A stretch of DNA of 64,000 nucleotides, from positions 1-64,000 of the forward strand of contig NW_027479786.1 of NCBI RefSeq assembly GCF_051014685.1. The letters run 5' to 3'. Source of the DNA: Ptiloglossa arizonensis. Lineage: Eukaryota > Arthropoda > Insecta > Hymenoptera > Colletidae. The notes under the pieces are model-generated. The model had not been told where the DNA came from, did not search any database, and worked only from the letters and a program-made list of their open reading frames with translations. Made by a program: the position numbers and the translations under genes. The number at the start of each line of letters is the position of its first letter. The first letter of the stretch is position 1. Shown piece after piece: positions 42,541 to 56,300 of the stretch.

Positions 42541-44316
42541 ATAGGTCATACCTTTTACGTGATACGTCATACGTTATATGTTTTACGTTATACGTTATAC
42601 GTTATGCGTTATACGTTATACGTTATACGTTATGCGTTAGAATTTATACGTTATATGTTATACGTTATACGTTATACGTTTACGTTATACGTATACGTTA
42701 TACGTTATACGTTATACGTTATACGTTAACGTTTACGTTATACGTTATACGTTATACGTTATACGTTATACGTTATACGTTATACGTTATACGTTATCGT
42801 TATACGTTATACGTTATACGTAATGCGTTATACGTATACGTTAATACGTTATACGTTATACGTTATACGTTTACGTTATACGTTATACGTTATACGTTAT
42901 ACGTATACGTTATACGTTATACGTATACGTTATACGTTATACGTTATACGTTATACGTTATACGTTATACGTTATACGTTATACGTTATACGTTATACGT
43001 TATACGTATACGTTATAGTTATACGTTATACGTTATTTTATACGTTGTCGTTATACGTATGCGTTATACGTTCTACGTTCTACGTTTCGCGTTATACGTT
43101 ATACGTTATACGTTATAGGTCATACCTTATACGTGATACGTCATACGTTATATGTTATACGTTATACGTTATACGTTATGCGTTATACGTTATACGTTAT
43201 ACGTTAAACGTTATACGTTTACGTTATACGTTATACGTTAACGTTATTACGTTATACGTTATACGTTATACGTTATACGTTATACGTTATACGTTATACG
43301 TTATACGTTATACGTTATACGTTATAGGTTTTACGTTATACGTTATACGTTATACGTTATACGTTATACGTTATACGTTATACGTTATACGTTATCGTTA
43401 TACGTTATAGGTTATCGTTATACGTTATACGTTATACGTTATACGTTATACGTTATACGTTATACGTTATACGTTATACGTTATACGTTATACGTTATGC
43501 GTTAGAATTTATACGTATACGTTATACGTTATACGTTATTACGTTATACGTTATACGTTATACGTTATACGTTATACGTTATACGTTATACGTTATACGT
43601 TATACGTTATACGTTATACGTTATACGTTTTACTTTATACGTTACATGTTATCGTTATACGTTATACGTTATACTTCATACGTTATACGTTATACGTTAT
43701 GCGTTACAGGATATACGTTTAGTTATACGTTATAGGTCATACCTTATACGTGATACATCATACATTATATGTTATCGTTATACGTTATACGTTATACGTT
43801 ATACGTTATACGTTATACGTTATACGTTATACGTTATACGTTATACGTTATACGTTATACGTTATACGTTATACGTTATGCGTTAGAATTTATTACGTTA
43901 TACGTTATACGTTATACGTTATACGTTATACGTTATACGTTATACGTTATACGTTTATACGTTATACGTTATACGTTTACGTTATACGTTATACGTTATA
44001 CGTATACGTTATACGTTATACGTTATACGTTATACGTTTACGTTATACGTTATACGTATCGTTATACGTTATACGTTATCGTTATTGGTCATACCTTATA
44101 CGTGATACGTCATACGTTATAGGTATACGTTATACGTTATACGTTATGCGTTATACGTTATACGTTTTACGTTATGCGTTAGAATTTATACGTTATATGT
44201 TATACGTTATACGTTATACGTTATACGTTATACGTTATACGTTATACGTTATACGTTATACGTTTTACGTTATAGTTATCGTTATACGTTATACGTATAC
44301 GTTATACGTATACGTT
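42540..44316 (+). repeat. Noisy array adjoining the inversion
   Basis: Holds GTTAGAATTT near 42,636, 43,498, 43,885 and 44,177, a TTTCGCG module near 43,045, ACATG 43,644 and an ACATCATAC variant near 43,757. All except the lost or garbled ones are visible in reverse complement within 1.8 kb on the other side of the junction. Confidence 0.75.
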
Positions 44317-44335
44317 ACGTATAACGTATAACGTA
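44300..44335. other. Inversion junction of the array
   Basis: The last + unit ends as TACGTT at about 44,316, and the next bases, ACGTATAACG, are already in the opposite orientation. There is no unique spacer or loop. The 30 bases before the switch are ragged, with two short units reading GTATACG. The innermost landmarks are symmetric: GTTAGAATTT ends 130 bp to the left, and its complement AAATTCT begins about 108 bp to the right. The lack of a spacer fits a read turning from template to complement strand, but a fused sister-chromatid break would look the same. Confidence 0.9.
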
Positions 44336-47300
44336 TAACGTATAACGTATAACGTATAAGTATAAGTATAACGTATAACGTATAACGTATACGATAAACG
44401 TATAACGTAAAAATATAACGTATAAATTCTACGCATAACGTTATACGTATACCGTATAACGCATAACGTATACGTATAACGTATAACCTATAAACGTATG
44501 ACGTATCACGTTAAGTATGACCAATAACGTATAACGTATAACGTATAACGTATAACGTATAACGTATAACGTATACGTATAACGTATAAGTATAACGTAT
44601 AACGTATAACGTATAACGTATAAGTATAACGTATAACGTATAACGTATAACGTATAACGTATAACGTATAACGTAAACGTATAACGTATAACGTATACGT
44701 ATAACGTATAACGTATAAATTCTAACGCATAACGTATAACGTATAACGTATAACGTATAACGTATAACGTATAAGGTATAACGTATAACGTATAACGTAT
44801 ACGTATAACGTATAACGTATAACGTATAACGTATAACATTAACGTATGATGTATCACGTATAAGTATGACCAAAGTATAACTTATAACGTATATCCTGTA
44901 ACGCATAACGTATAACGTATAACGTATGAAGTATAACGTATACGTATAACGTATAACATGTAACGTATAACGTAAAAGTATAACGTAACGTATAACGAAT
45001 AACGTATAACGTATAACGTATAACGTAATAAACGTATAACGTTATTATAACGTATAAAGTATAACGTATACGTAAATAACGCATAACGTATACGTATAGT
45101 ATAAAGTATAACGTATACGTATAACGTATAACGTATAACGTATACGTATAACGTATAACGTATAACTATAACGTATAACGTATAACGTATAACGTATAAG
45201 TATAACGTATAAAGTATAACGTATAACGTAACGTATAACGTATAACCTATAACGTATAAGTATAACGTATAACGTATAACGTATAACGTATAACGTATAA
45301 CGTATAAACGTATTACGTATAACGTATAACGTATAACGTATACGTATAACGTATAACGTATAACGTTAACGTATAACGTATAACGTATAACGCATAACGT
45401 ATAACGTATAAAGTATAACATATAACGTATGAGTATACGTATAAGGTATGACCTATAACGTATAACGTATAACGTATAACGCGTAGAACGTTTAGAACAG
45501 TATAGAACGTATAACGCAACATAACGTATAACGTATAACGTATAAGTTATAACGTATAACGTATAACGTATAACGTATAACGTATAACGTATAACGTATA
45601 ACGTATACGTATAACGTATAACGTATAACGTATAACGTATAACGTTTAAGTATACGTATACGTATAAACGTTATAAACGTATAACGTATAACGTATAACG
45701 TATAACGCTATAACGTATAACGTATTACGTTTAACGTTATAAGCTATAACGTATAAACGTATAACGTATAACGTATAACGTATAAGTATAATATCGTATA
45801 ACGTAAAACGTATAACGTATAAACGTATAACGTATAACGTATAACGTATACGTATAACGTATATATAACGTATAACGATATAACGTATAACGTAAACGTA
45901 TAACGTATAACGTATAAAATTAACGTATAAATTCTACGCATAACGTTATAACGTAACGTATAACGCATACGTATAACGTATAACGTATAACATATACGTA
46001 TGACATATCACAGGTATGACCTATAGTATAACGTATAAACGAACGCGAAACGTATAACGTATAACGCTTATAACGTAACGTATAACGTTATAAACGTATA
46101 TAAACGTAACAACGTAAAATAACGTATAACGTATAACGTATAACGTATAACGTAACGGATAACGTATAACGTATAACGTTATAAACGTAAAACGTATAAC
46201 GTATAACGTATAAACGTATAACGTTAACGTATAGTATAACGTATAAGTATAAACGTATACGTATAAACGTATACATATATACGTATAATTCTAACGCATA
46301 ACGTATAACGTATAACGTATAACGATAACGTATAACGTATAACGTATAACCTATAACGTATGACGTATCCGTATAAGCTATGACCAATAACGTATAACGT
46401 ATAACGTATAACGTATAACGTATAACGTATAACGTATAACGTATAACGTATAACGTATAACGTATAAAGTATAAACGTATAACTATAACGTATAACGTAT
46501 AACGTATAACGTATAACGTATAACGTTTACGATAACGTATAACGTATAACGTATAAACGTTAACGTATAAATTCTAACGAAACGTATAACGTATAACGTA
46601 TAACGTATAACGTATAAACGTATAACGTATAACGTATAAAGTATACGAAACGTATAACGTATAACGTATAACGTATAAACATATAACGTATGATGTATAC
46701 GTATAGTATGACCAATACGTATAACGATATAAGTAATCCTGTAACGCATAACGTATACGTATAACGTATGAAGTATAACGTATAACGTATAACGTATAAC
46801 ATGTAACGTATAACGTAAAACGTATAACGTATAACGTATATAAGTATAACGTATAACGTAAACGTATAACGTATAACGTATAACGTATAACGTATAAGTA
46901 TAAAGTATACGTATAATATAAGTATAACGTATAAATTCAACGCATACGTATAACGTATAACGTATAACGTTTAACGTATAAACGTATAACGTATACGTAT
47001 AACGTATAACGTATTAACGTATAAGTATAACGTTAATATCGTATACGTATACGTATAACGTATACGTATAACGTATAACGTATAACGTATAACGTATAAG
47101 TATAACGTATAACTAAAGTATAACGTATACGTATAACGTTAAGTATAACGTATAACGTTATAACGTATAAACGTATAACGTATAACGTATAAACGTATAA
47201 CGTTATAACGTATAAACGTATAAGTTTAACGGTATAAACGTATAACGTATAACGCATAAGTATAACGTATAACGTATAACATATAACGTATGACGTATCA

Positions 47301-50300
47301 CGTATAAGGTATGACTTAACGTATAACGTATACGTATAACGCGAAACGTAGACGTAGACGTATAACGCATAACGTTAACGTACAACGTATTAACGTATAA
47401 GTATAACGTATAACGTATAACGTATAACGTATAACGTATAACGTATAACGTATAACGTATAACGTATAACGTATAACGTATAACGTTATAAGTATAACGT
47501 ATAACGTATAACGTATAACGTATAACGTATAACGTATAACGTAAACGTATCAAGTATAACGTATAACGTATAACGTAACGTATAAACGTATAACGTATTA
47601 CGTATAACGTATAACGCATAACGTATAACGGATAACGTATAACGTATAACGTAACGTATAACGTATAAACGTATAACGTATAACGTATTAACGTATAACG
47701 TATAACGTATAACGTATAACGTATAACGTATAACGTATAACGTATAACGTATAACGTATAAGTATAACGTGTAACGTATAACGTGTTGTATAACGTATAA
47801 CGTATAACGTATAACGTATAACGTATAACGTGTAGTATAACGTATAACGTATAACGTATAACGTATAAAAGCATACGTATAACGTATAACGTATAACGTA
47901 TAACGTATAACGTAGAACGTATGACGTAGAACGTATAACGTAAACGTATAACGTAGAACGTATAACGTATAACGTGTAAACGTATAACGTATAACGTGTA
48001 ACGTCTAACGTCTAACGTATAAACGTATAACGTATAAAGTATACGTTAACGTATAGTTATAACGTATAACGTATACGTTAACTTAACGTTATACGTATAC
48101 GTATACGTATATGTATAAACGTATAACGCATAAGTATAACGCATAACGTATAACGTATAAATATAACGTATAACGTATAAATTCTAAGCATAACGTAAAC
48201 GTATACCGTATAACGTTATAACGTATAACGTATAACGTTAACGTATAACGTATAACGTATAACGTATAACGTATAACGTATACGTATAACATATACGTAT
48301 AACGTATAACGTATACGTATACGTATAACGTATAAGTATAACGTATAACGTATAAAGTACGTATAACGTATAACGTATAACGTATATCGTTATAACGTAT
48401 AAATTCTAACGCATACGTATAAGTATAACGTATAACGCGAAACGTATAACGTAAACGTATAACTATAACGTATGACGTATCACGTATAAGGTATGACAAT
48501 AACGTATAACGTATAACGTATATCTGTAACGCATAACGTATACGTATAACGTATGAAGTATAACGTATAACGTATACGTATACATGTAACGTATAACGTA
48601 AAACGTATAACGTATAACGTATAACGTATAACGTATAACGTTTAACGTATAACTATAAGTATAACGTATAACGTAACGTATACGTATAACGTATAACGTA
48701 TACGTATAAAGTATAACGTATAAGTATAACGTATAACGGTATAACGTATAACGTATACGTATAACGTATAAATTCGCATAACGTATAACTATAACGTATA
48801 ACGTATAACGTTTAACGTATAAGTATAACGATAACGTATAACGTTATAATAACGTATAACAAATTATAACGTATAACGTATAACGTTTATAACATATAAC
48901 GTATGACGTTATCACGTATAAGGTTATGACCAATAACGAAAACGTATAACGTATATCTGTAACGCATAAGTATAACGTATAACGTATGAAGTATAAGTAT
49001 AACTATATAAGTATAACATGTAAACGTATAACGTAAACGTTATAACGTAACGTAATATAAGTATACGTAAACGTATAACGTATAACGTATAACGTATAAC
49101 GTATAACGTTATAACGTATAACGTATAACGTATAACGTCTAACGTTTAATAGTAACGTATAACGTATAAACGTATATCCTGTAACGCATACGTATAAACG
49201 TATAACGTATGAAGTATAACGTATAACGCTAAACGTATAACGTCTACGTATAACGCATACGTATAACGTATAACGTATACATATAACGTATGACGTATCA
49301 CGTATAAGGTATGACCTATAACGTAAAACGTATAATGTATTCTGTAACGCATAACGTATATCTATAACGCATAACGCATAGCGTATAAGTATACGTATAA
49401 CGTATAAACGTATAACGTATACGTATAACGTATAACGTATAACGTATACGTATAACGTATAACGTATAACGTATACATATAACGTATGGACGTATCACGT
49501 ATAAGGTATGATCTATAAAGTAAAACGTATAACGTATATCCTGCAACGATAACGTATATCCTATAACGTATAACGTTTAACGTATAACGTAACGTATAAG
49601 CATAACGTATAACGTATAACGTATAAGTATAACGTATAACGTGTAACGTATAACGTATAACGTATAAACGTATAACGTATAACGTCTAACGTTTAACGCA
49701 TAACGTATAACGTATAACGTATAACATATACGTATGACGTATCAGTATAAGGTATGACCAATAACGTATAACGTAAAACGTATATCTGTAACGCAAACGT
49801 ATAACGTATAACGTATGAAGTATGACGTTATAAACGTATAACGTAAACGTCTAACGTATAACGCATAACGTATAAGTATAACGTATAACATATAACGTAT
49901 GACGTATCACGTATAAGGTATGACCTATAACGTAAACGTATAATGTATATCCTGTAACGCATAAGTATTCTATAACGCATAACGCATAGCGTATAACGTA
50001 TAACGTATAACGTATAACGTATAACGTATAACGTAAGTATAAATATAAACGTATGAGTATCACGTATAGGTATGACCTATAACGTATAAGTATAAGTATA
50101 ACGCGAAACGTATAACGTAGAACGTATAACGCATAAAGTATAACGTACAACGTATACGTATAACGTATAACGTATAACGTATAACGTAAATAACGTATAA
50201 CGTATAAACGTATAACGTATAAAACGTATAACGTAAACGTATAACGTATAAACGTATAAGTATAACGTATAAGTATAACGTATAAGTATAACGTTATAAC

Positions 50301-53300
50301 GTATAACGTATAACGTATACGTAAACGTATAAGTAAAAGTATAACATATAACGTATAAATTATAACGCATAACGTATAACGTATAACGTATAACGCATAC
50401 GTATAACGTATTACGTATAACCTATACGTATGACGTATCACGTATAGGTATGACCAATAACGTATAACGTATAACGTATAACGTATAACGTATAAGTATA
50501 ACGTATAACGTATAAACGTATAAGTATAACGTATAACGTATAACGTATACGTATCATCGTATTAACGTATAAACGTATAACGTATACGTATAACGTATAA
50601 CGTATAAGTATAACGTATAACGTATAACGTATAAGTATAATTCTAACGCATAACGTATAAAGTATAACGTATAACGTATACGTATAACGTATAACGTATA
50701 AGTATAACGTATAACGTATAACGTATAACGTATAACGTATAACGTATAACATATAAACGTTTGATGTATCACGTATAAGGTATGACCAATAACGTATAAC
50801 GTATAACGTATATCCTGTAACGCAAACGTATAACGTATAACGTATGAAGTATAAAACGTATAACGTATAACATGTAACGTATAACGTAAAACGTATAACG
50901 TAAACGTATAACGTATAAACGTATACGTATAACGTATAACGTATAACGTATACGTATACGTATAACGTATAACGTATAACGTATAACGTATAACGTATAA
51001 CGTATAAATTTAACGCATAAACGTTATAACGATAACGTATAACGTTAACGTATAACGTATACGTATAAAGTATAACGTATAACGTATAACGTATAAAGTA
51101 TAACTATAACGTATACGTATAACGTATAACGTATAAGTATAAAGTATAACGTATAACGTATAACGTTTTAAACGTATAACGTATAACTATAACTATAACG
51201 ATAAACGTATAACGTATACGTATAACGTATAACGTATACGTATAACGTATAACGTATACGTATAACGTATAACGTATACGTATAACGTATAACGTATAAC
51301 GTTTAACGTATAACGTATAACGTATAGAACGCATACGTATACGTATAACGTATAACATATAACGTATGACGTAACACGTTATAAGGTATGACCTATAACG
51401 TATAACGTATAACGTATAACGCGAAACGTAGAACGTAGAAGTATAAACGCATAACGTATAACGTACAACGTATAACGTATAACGTAATAACGTTATACGT
51501 ATACGTATAACGTATAACGTATACCGTATAACGTATAACGTATAACGTATAACGTATAGTTAACGTATACGTATAACGTATAAGTAACGTATACGTATAA
51601 CGTATACGTATCGTATCGTATAACGTATAAGTATAACGTATAACGTATAACGGATAACGTATAACGTATATAGTATAACGTATAACGCATAACGTATAAC
51701 GTATAACGTATAACGTTATACGTATAAGTTAACGTATAACGTATAACGTATAAGTACGTAACGTATAACGTATAACGTATAACGTATAACGTATACCGTA
51801 TAACGTATACGTAACGTATAACGTATAACGTGTAACGTTATAACGTGTAACGTATAACGTATAACGTATAACGTATAACGTATAACGTATAACGTGTAAC
51901 GTATAAACGTATACGTATAACGTATACGTATAAAACGCATACGTAGAACGTATAACGTATAACGTTATAACGTATAACGTAGAACGTATGACGTAGAACG
52001 TATAACGTAAAAGTTTAACGTAGAACGTATAACGTATAACGTGTACGTATAAAGTATAACGTGTAACGTCTAACGTCTAACGTATAAACGTTATACGTAT
52101 AACGTATAACGTATAACGAATAACGTATAACGTATAACGTATACGTATAACTTGGAACGTATAACGTATTTAACGTATAAAGTATATGGTAAAACGTATA
52201 ACGCATAACGTATAACGCATAAACGTATAACGTATAACGTAACGAATAACGTATAAATTCTAACGCATAACGTATACGTATACCGTATAACGTATAACGT
52301 ATAACGTATAACGTATAACGTATAACGTATACGTATACGTATAACGTATAACGTATAACGTATAACATATAACGTATAACGTATAAACGTAAACGTATAA
52401 CGTATAACGTATAACGTATAACGTATAACGTATAACGTATAACGTATAACTAAACGTATAACGTATAACGTATAACGTATAACGTATAAATTCTAACGCA
52501 TAACGTATAACGTTACGTATAACGCGAAACGTATAACGTATAACGTATAACCTATAACGTATGACGTATCACGTATAAGGAATGACAATAACGTAACGTA
52601 TAACGTATATTGTAACGCATAACGTAACGTATAAGTATGAAGTATAACGTTATAACGTATAACGTATAACATGTAACGTATAACGTAAAACGTAACGTAT
52701 AACGTATAACGTATAACTATAAAGTATAACGTATAACGTATAACGTATAACGTATAACGTATAACGTATAACGTATAAACGTATAACGTATAACGTATAA
52801 CGTATAAGTATAAGTATAACGTATAAACGTATAACGTATAACGTATAACGTATAACGTATAAATTCTAACGCATAACGTATAACGTATAACGTATAACGT
52901 ATAACGTATACGTATAAGTATAACGTTAACGTATAACGTATAACGTTAACGTATAACGTATACGTATAAGTATAACATATAAAGTATGAGTTTCACGTAT
53001 AAGGTATGACCAATAAAGTATACGTATAACGTATATCCTGTAACGCATACGTATAACGTATAACGTATGAGTATTAAACGTATAACGTATAACGTATAAC
53101 ATGTACGTATAACGTAAAACGTATACGTATAACGTATACGTAAACGTAAAACGTATAACGTATAACGTATAACGTATAACGTATAACGTATAAACGTATA
53201 ACGTATACGTATAACGTTTATACGTCTAACGTAAACGTAGAACGTATACGTTAACGTATATCTGTAACGCATAACGTATAACGTATAACGTATGAAGTAT

Positions 53301-56300
53301 AACGTATAACGTATAAGTATAACGTCTAACGTATAACGCATAACGTATAACGTAACGTATAACATAAACGTATGAGTATCACGTATAAGGTATGACCTAT
53401 AACGTAAACGTATAATGTATATCTGTAACGCATAACGTATATCCTATAACGCATAACGATAGTATAACGTATAACGTATAAGTATAAACGTATAACGTAT
53501 AACGTATCGTATAACGTATAACGTATAACGTATAACGTATAACGTATAACGTATAACATATAACGTATGACGTATCACGTATAAGGTATGATCTATAACG
53601 TAAAACGTATAAACGTATATCTGCAACGCATAACGTATATCCTATAACGTATAACGTTTAACGTATAAACGTATAACGCATATAACGGCATAACGTTACG
53701 TATAACGTATAACGTATAACGTATAAACGTGTAACGTATAACGTATAACGTATAACGTATAACGTATACTCTAACGTATAACGCATAACGTATAACGTAT
53801 AACGTATAATATAAACTATGAGTATCACGTATAAGGTATGACCAATAACGTATAAACGTATAACGTATATCCTGTAACGCATAACGTATAAGTATAACGT
53901 ATGAAGTATGACGTATAACGTATAACGTATAAACGTCTAACGTTAACGATAACGTATAACGTATACGTTACATATAAGTATGACGTATCACGTATAAGGT
54001 ATGACCTATACCGTAAAACGTATAATGTATATCCTGTAACGCATAACGTATAGCCTATAAACGCATAAACGCATAGCGTATAACGTATAACGTTTTTTAA
54101 ATAACGTATAACGTATAACGTATAACGTATAACGTATAACGTATAACGTAACGTATAACGTATAACTTATACGTATAACGTATAACGTTATAACGTATAT
54201 CGTAAAACGTAAGACGCTAACGGTATAACGCATAACGTATAACGTATAACGTATAACGTATAACGTATAACGTATAACGTATAACGTATAACGTGTAACC
54301 TATAACGTGTAACGTAAACGTGTACGTATACGTTATAAGTATAACGTATAAAGTATAACGTATAACGTATAAGTATAACGTATAACGTATAACATATAAA
54401 CGTATGACGTATCTCGTATAAGGTATGACCTATAACGTATAACGTATAACGTATACGCGAAACGTATAACGTATAACGTATAAGTATAAATTCTAACGCA
54501 TTAACGTATAACGTATACGTATAACGTATTACGTATAACGTATAACGTATAAACGTATAACGTAAACGTATAACGTATAACGTATAACCTATAACGTATA
54601 ACGTATAACGTATAACGTATAACGTATAACGTATACGTATAACGTATAACGTATAACTATACGTATAAAGTATAACGTATACGTATAACGTATACGTAAA
54701 ACGTATAACGTATAACGTATAACGTATAACGTATAAACGTTTATAACGTATAACGTATAACGTATAACGTTTAACGTATAACGTATAACGTATAACGCAT
54801 AACGTATACCGTATAACGTATAACATATAACGTATGACGTATCACGTATAAGGTATGACTATAACTATAACGTATAACGTATAACGCGAAACGTATAAAC
54901 GTAGAACGTATAACGCATAACGTATAACGTACAACGTATAACGTATAACGTATACGTAAACGTATAACGTATAACGTATAACGTTAACGTATACGTTTAA
55001 CGTATAACGTATAACGTATAACGTATAACGTATAACGTATAACGTATAACGTATAGTATAACGTATATAACGTATAACGTATAACGTATAACGTATAACG
55101 TATAACGTATACGTATAACGTATAACGTATTACGTATAAAGTATAACGCATAAACGTATAACGGATAACGTAAACGTATAAGTATAACGTATAAGTATAA
55201 CGTATAATAACGTATAACGTAAACGTATAACGTATAACGTAAACGTATAACGTATAACGTAAACGTATAACGTATAACGTATAACGTATAACGTATAACG
55301 TGTAACGTATAACGTAACGTATACGTATAACGTATAACGTAAAAACGTATAACGTGTATAACGTATAACGTATAACGTATAACGTATAACGTAACGTATA
55401 ACGGTAACGTATAACGTATAACAATAACGGAAGTATAACGTACGCTATCGTAAAACGTTTACGTAGAACGTATAACGTAAACGTGTAACGAAAACGTATA
55501 ACTTGTAACGTCTAAGTATAACGTATACGTATAACGTATAACGTTAACGTATAACGTATAAGTATAACGTATAACGTATAACGTATAACGTTTAACGTAT
55601 AACTTGTAACGTTTAAACGTATAACGTATAACGTATATGGTAAAACGTATAACGCATAACGTATAACGTATAACGTATACGTATAACGTATAACGTATAA
55701 ATTCTAACGCATAAAGTATAACGTATACCGTATAACGTATAACGTATAACGTATACATATAACGTATAACGTATAACGTATAACGTATAAGTATAACGTA
55801 TACATATAACGTATACGTATAACGTATAACGTATAACGTATAACGTATAAACGTATAAACGTATAACGTATAACGTATAAACGTATATCGTATAACGTAT
55901 AACGTATAACGTATAAACGTATAAGTATAAATTCTAACGCATAACGTATAACGTATAACGTATAACGCATAACGTATAACGTATAACGTATAACCTATAA
56001 CGTATGACGTATCACGTAAGGTATGACCAATAACGTATAACGTATAACGTATATCCTGTAACGCATAAGTTATAACGTATAACGTATGAGTATAACGTAT
56101 AACGTATAACGTATAACATGTAACGTATAACGTAAAACGTATAACGTATAAGTATAACGTATAACGTAACGTATAACGTATAAGTAAACGTTAACGTATA
56201 ACGTATAACGTATAACGCATAACGTATAAACTAACGTATAACATATAACGTATGACGTATACGTATAAGTATGACCTATAAGTATAACGTATAACGTATA

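Larger units (their letters stand above)
1..44316 (+). repeat. 7-bp satellite array, unit TATACGT, + orientation
   Basis: About 6,330 head-to-tail copies of TATACGT fill the segment with no unique sequence between them. Each unit keeps a central ACGT. Most variation falls in the TTA/TAT part, giving GTTACACG, GTTAGACG, GTTAAACG, GTTCTACG, GTTTTACG, GTTGTACG, GTTATGCG, GTTATTCG, GTCATACG, GTAATACG and GTGATACG. Register is nearly perfect before 22.8 kb: the only indels I noticed are +1 near 7,663 and -1 near 8,498, and landmarks at 816 and 15,838 are exactly 2,146 units apart. The unit has no G-run and so is not a telomere repeat of a common type. I do not recognise it as a named satellite. 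The size and layered duplications suggest eukaryotic heterochromatin; that is inference. Confidence 0.97.
35690..44316 (+). other. Indel-rich segment of the + array, probably unpolished
   Basis: From about 35,694 the 7-bp register, held for the previous 10 kb, breaks repeatedly: runs such as CTTTTATACG, GTTTACG, GTTAACG, GTTATCG and GTATACG appear every few tens of bases. Most are single-base losses. The module order still matches the clean copies upstream (block 29,170-31,300), so the underlying sequence is ordinary array. The abrupt onset suggests a change in read support, not biology. Confidence 0.85.

Noticed and set aside
1..44316. CRISPR array
   Set aside because: There are no unique spacers between repeats. 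The period is 7 bp and variants are single-base changes of the same unit.
54085..54105. T-run near 54,092 and A-run near 62,500 as terminators or retroelement tails
   Set aside because: Neither has a counterpart at the mirrored left-arm position; they are isolated runs in the noisy arm and most likely base-calling errors.
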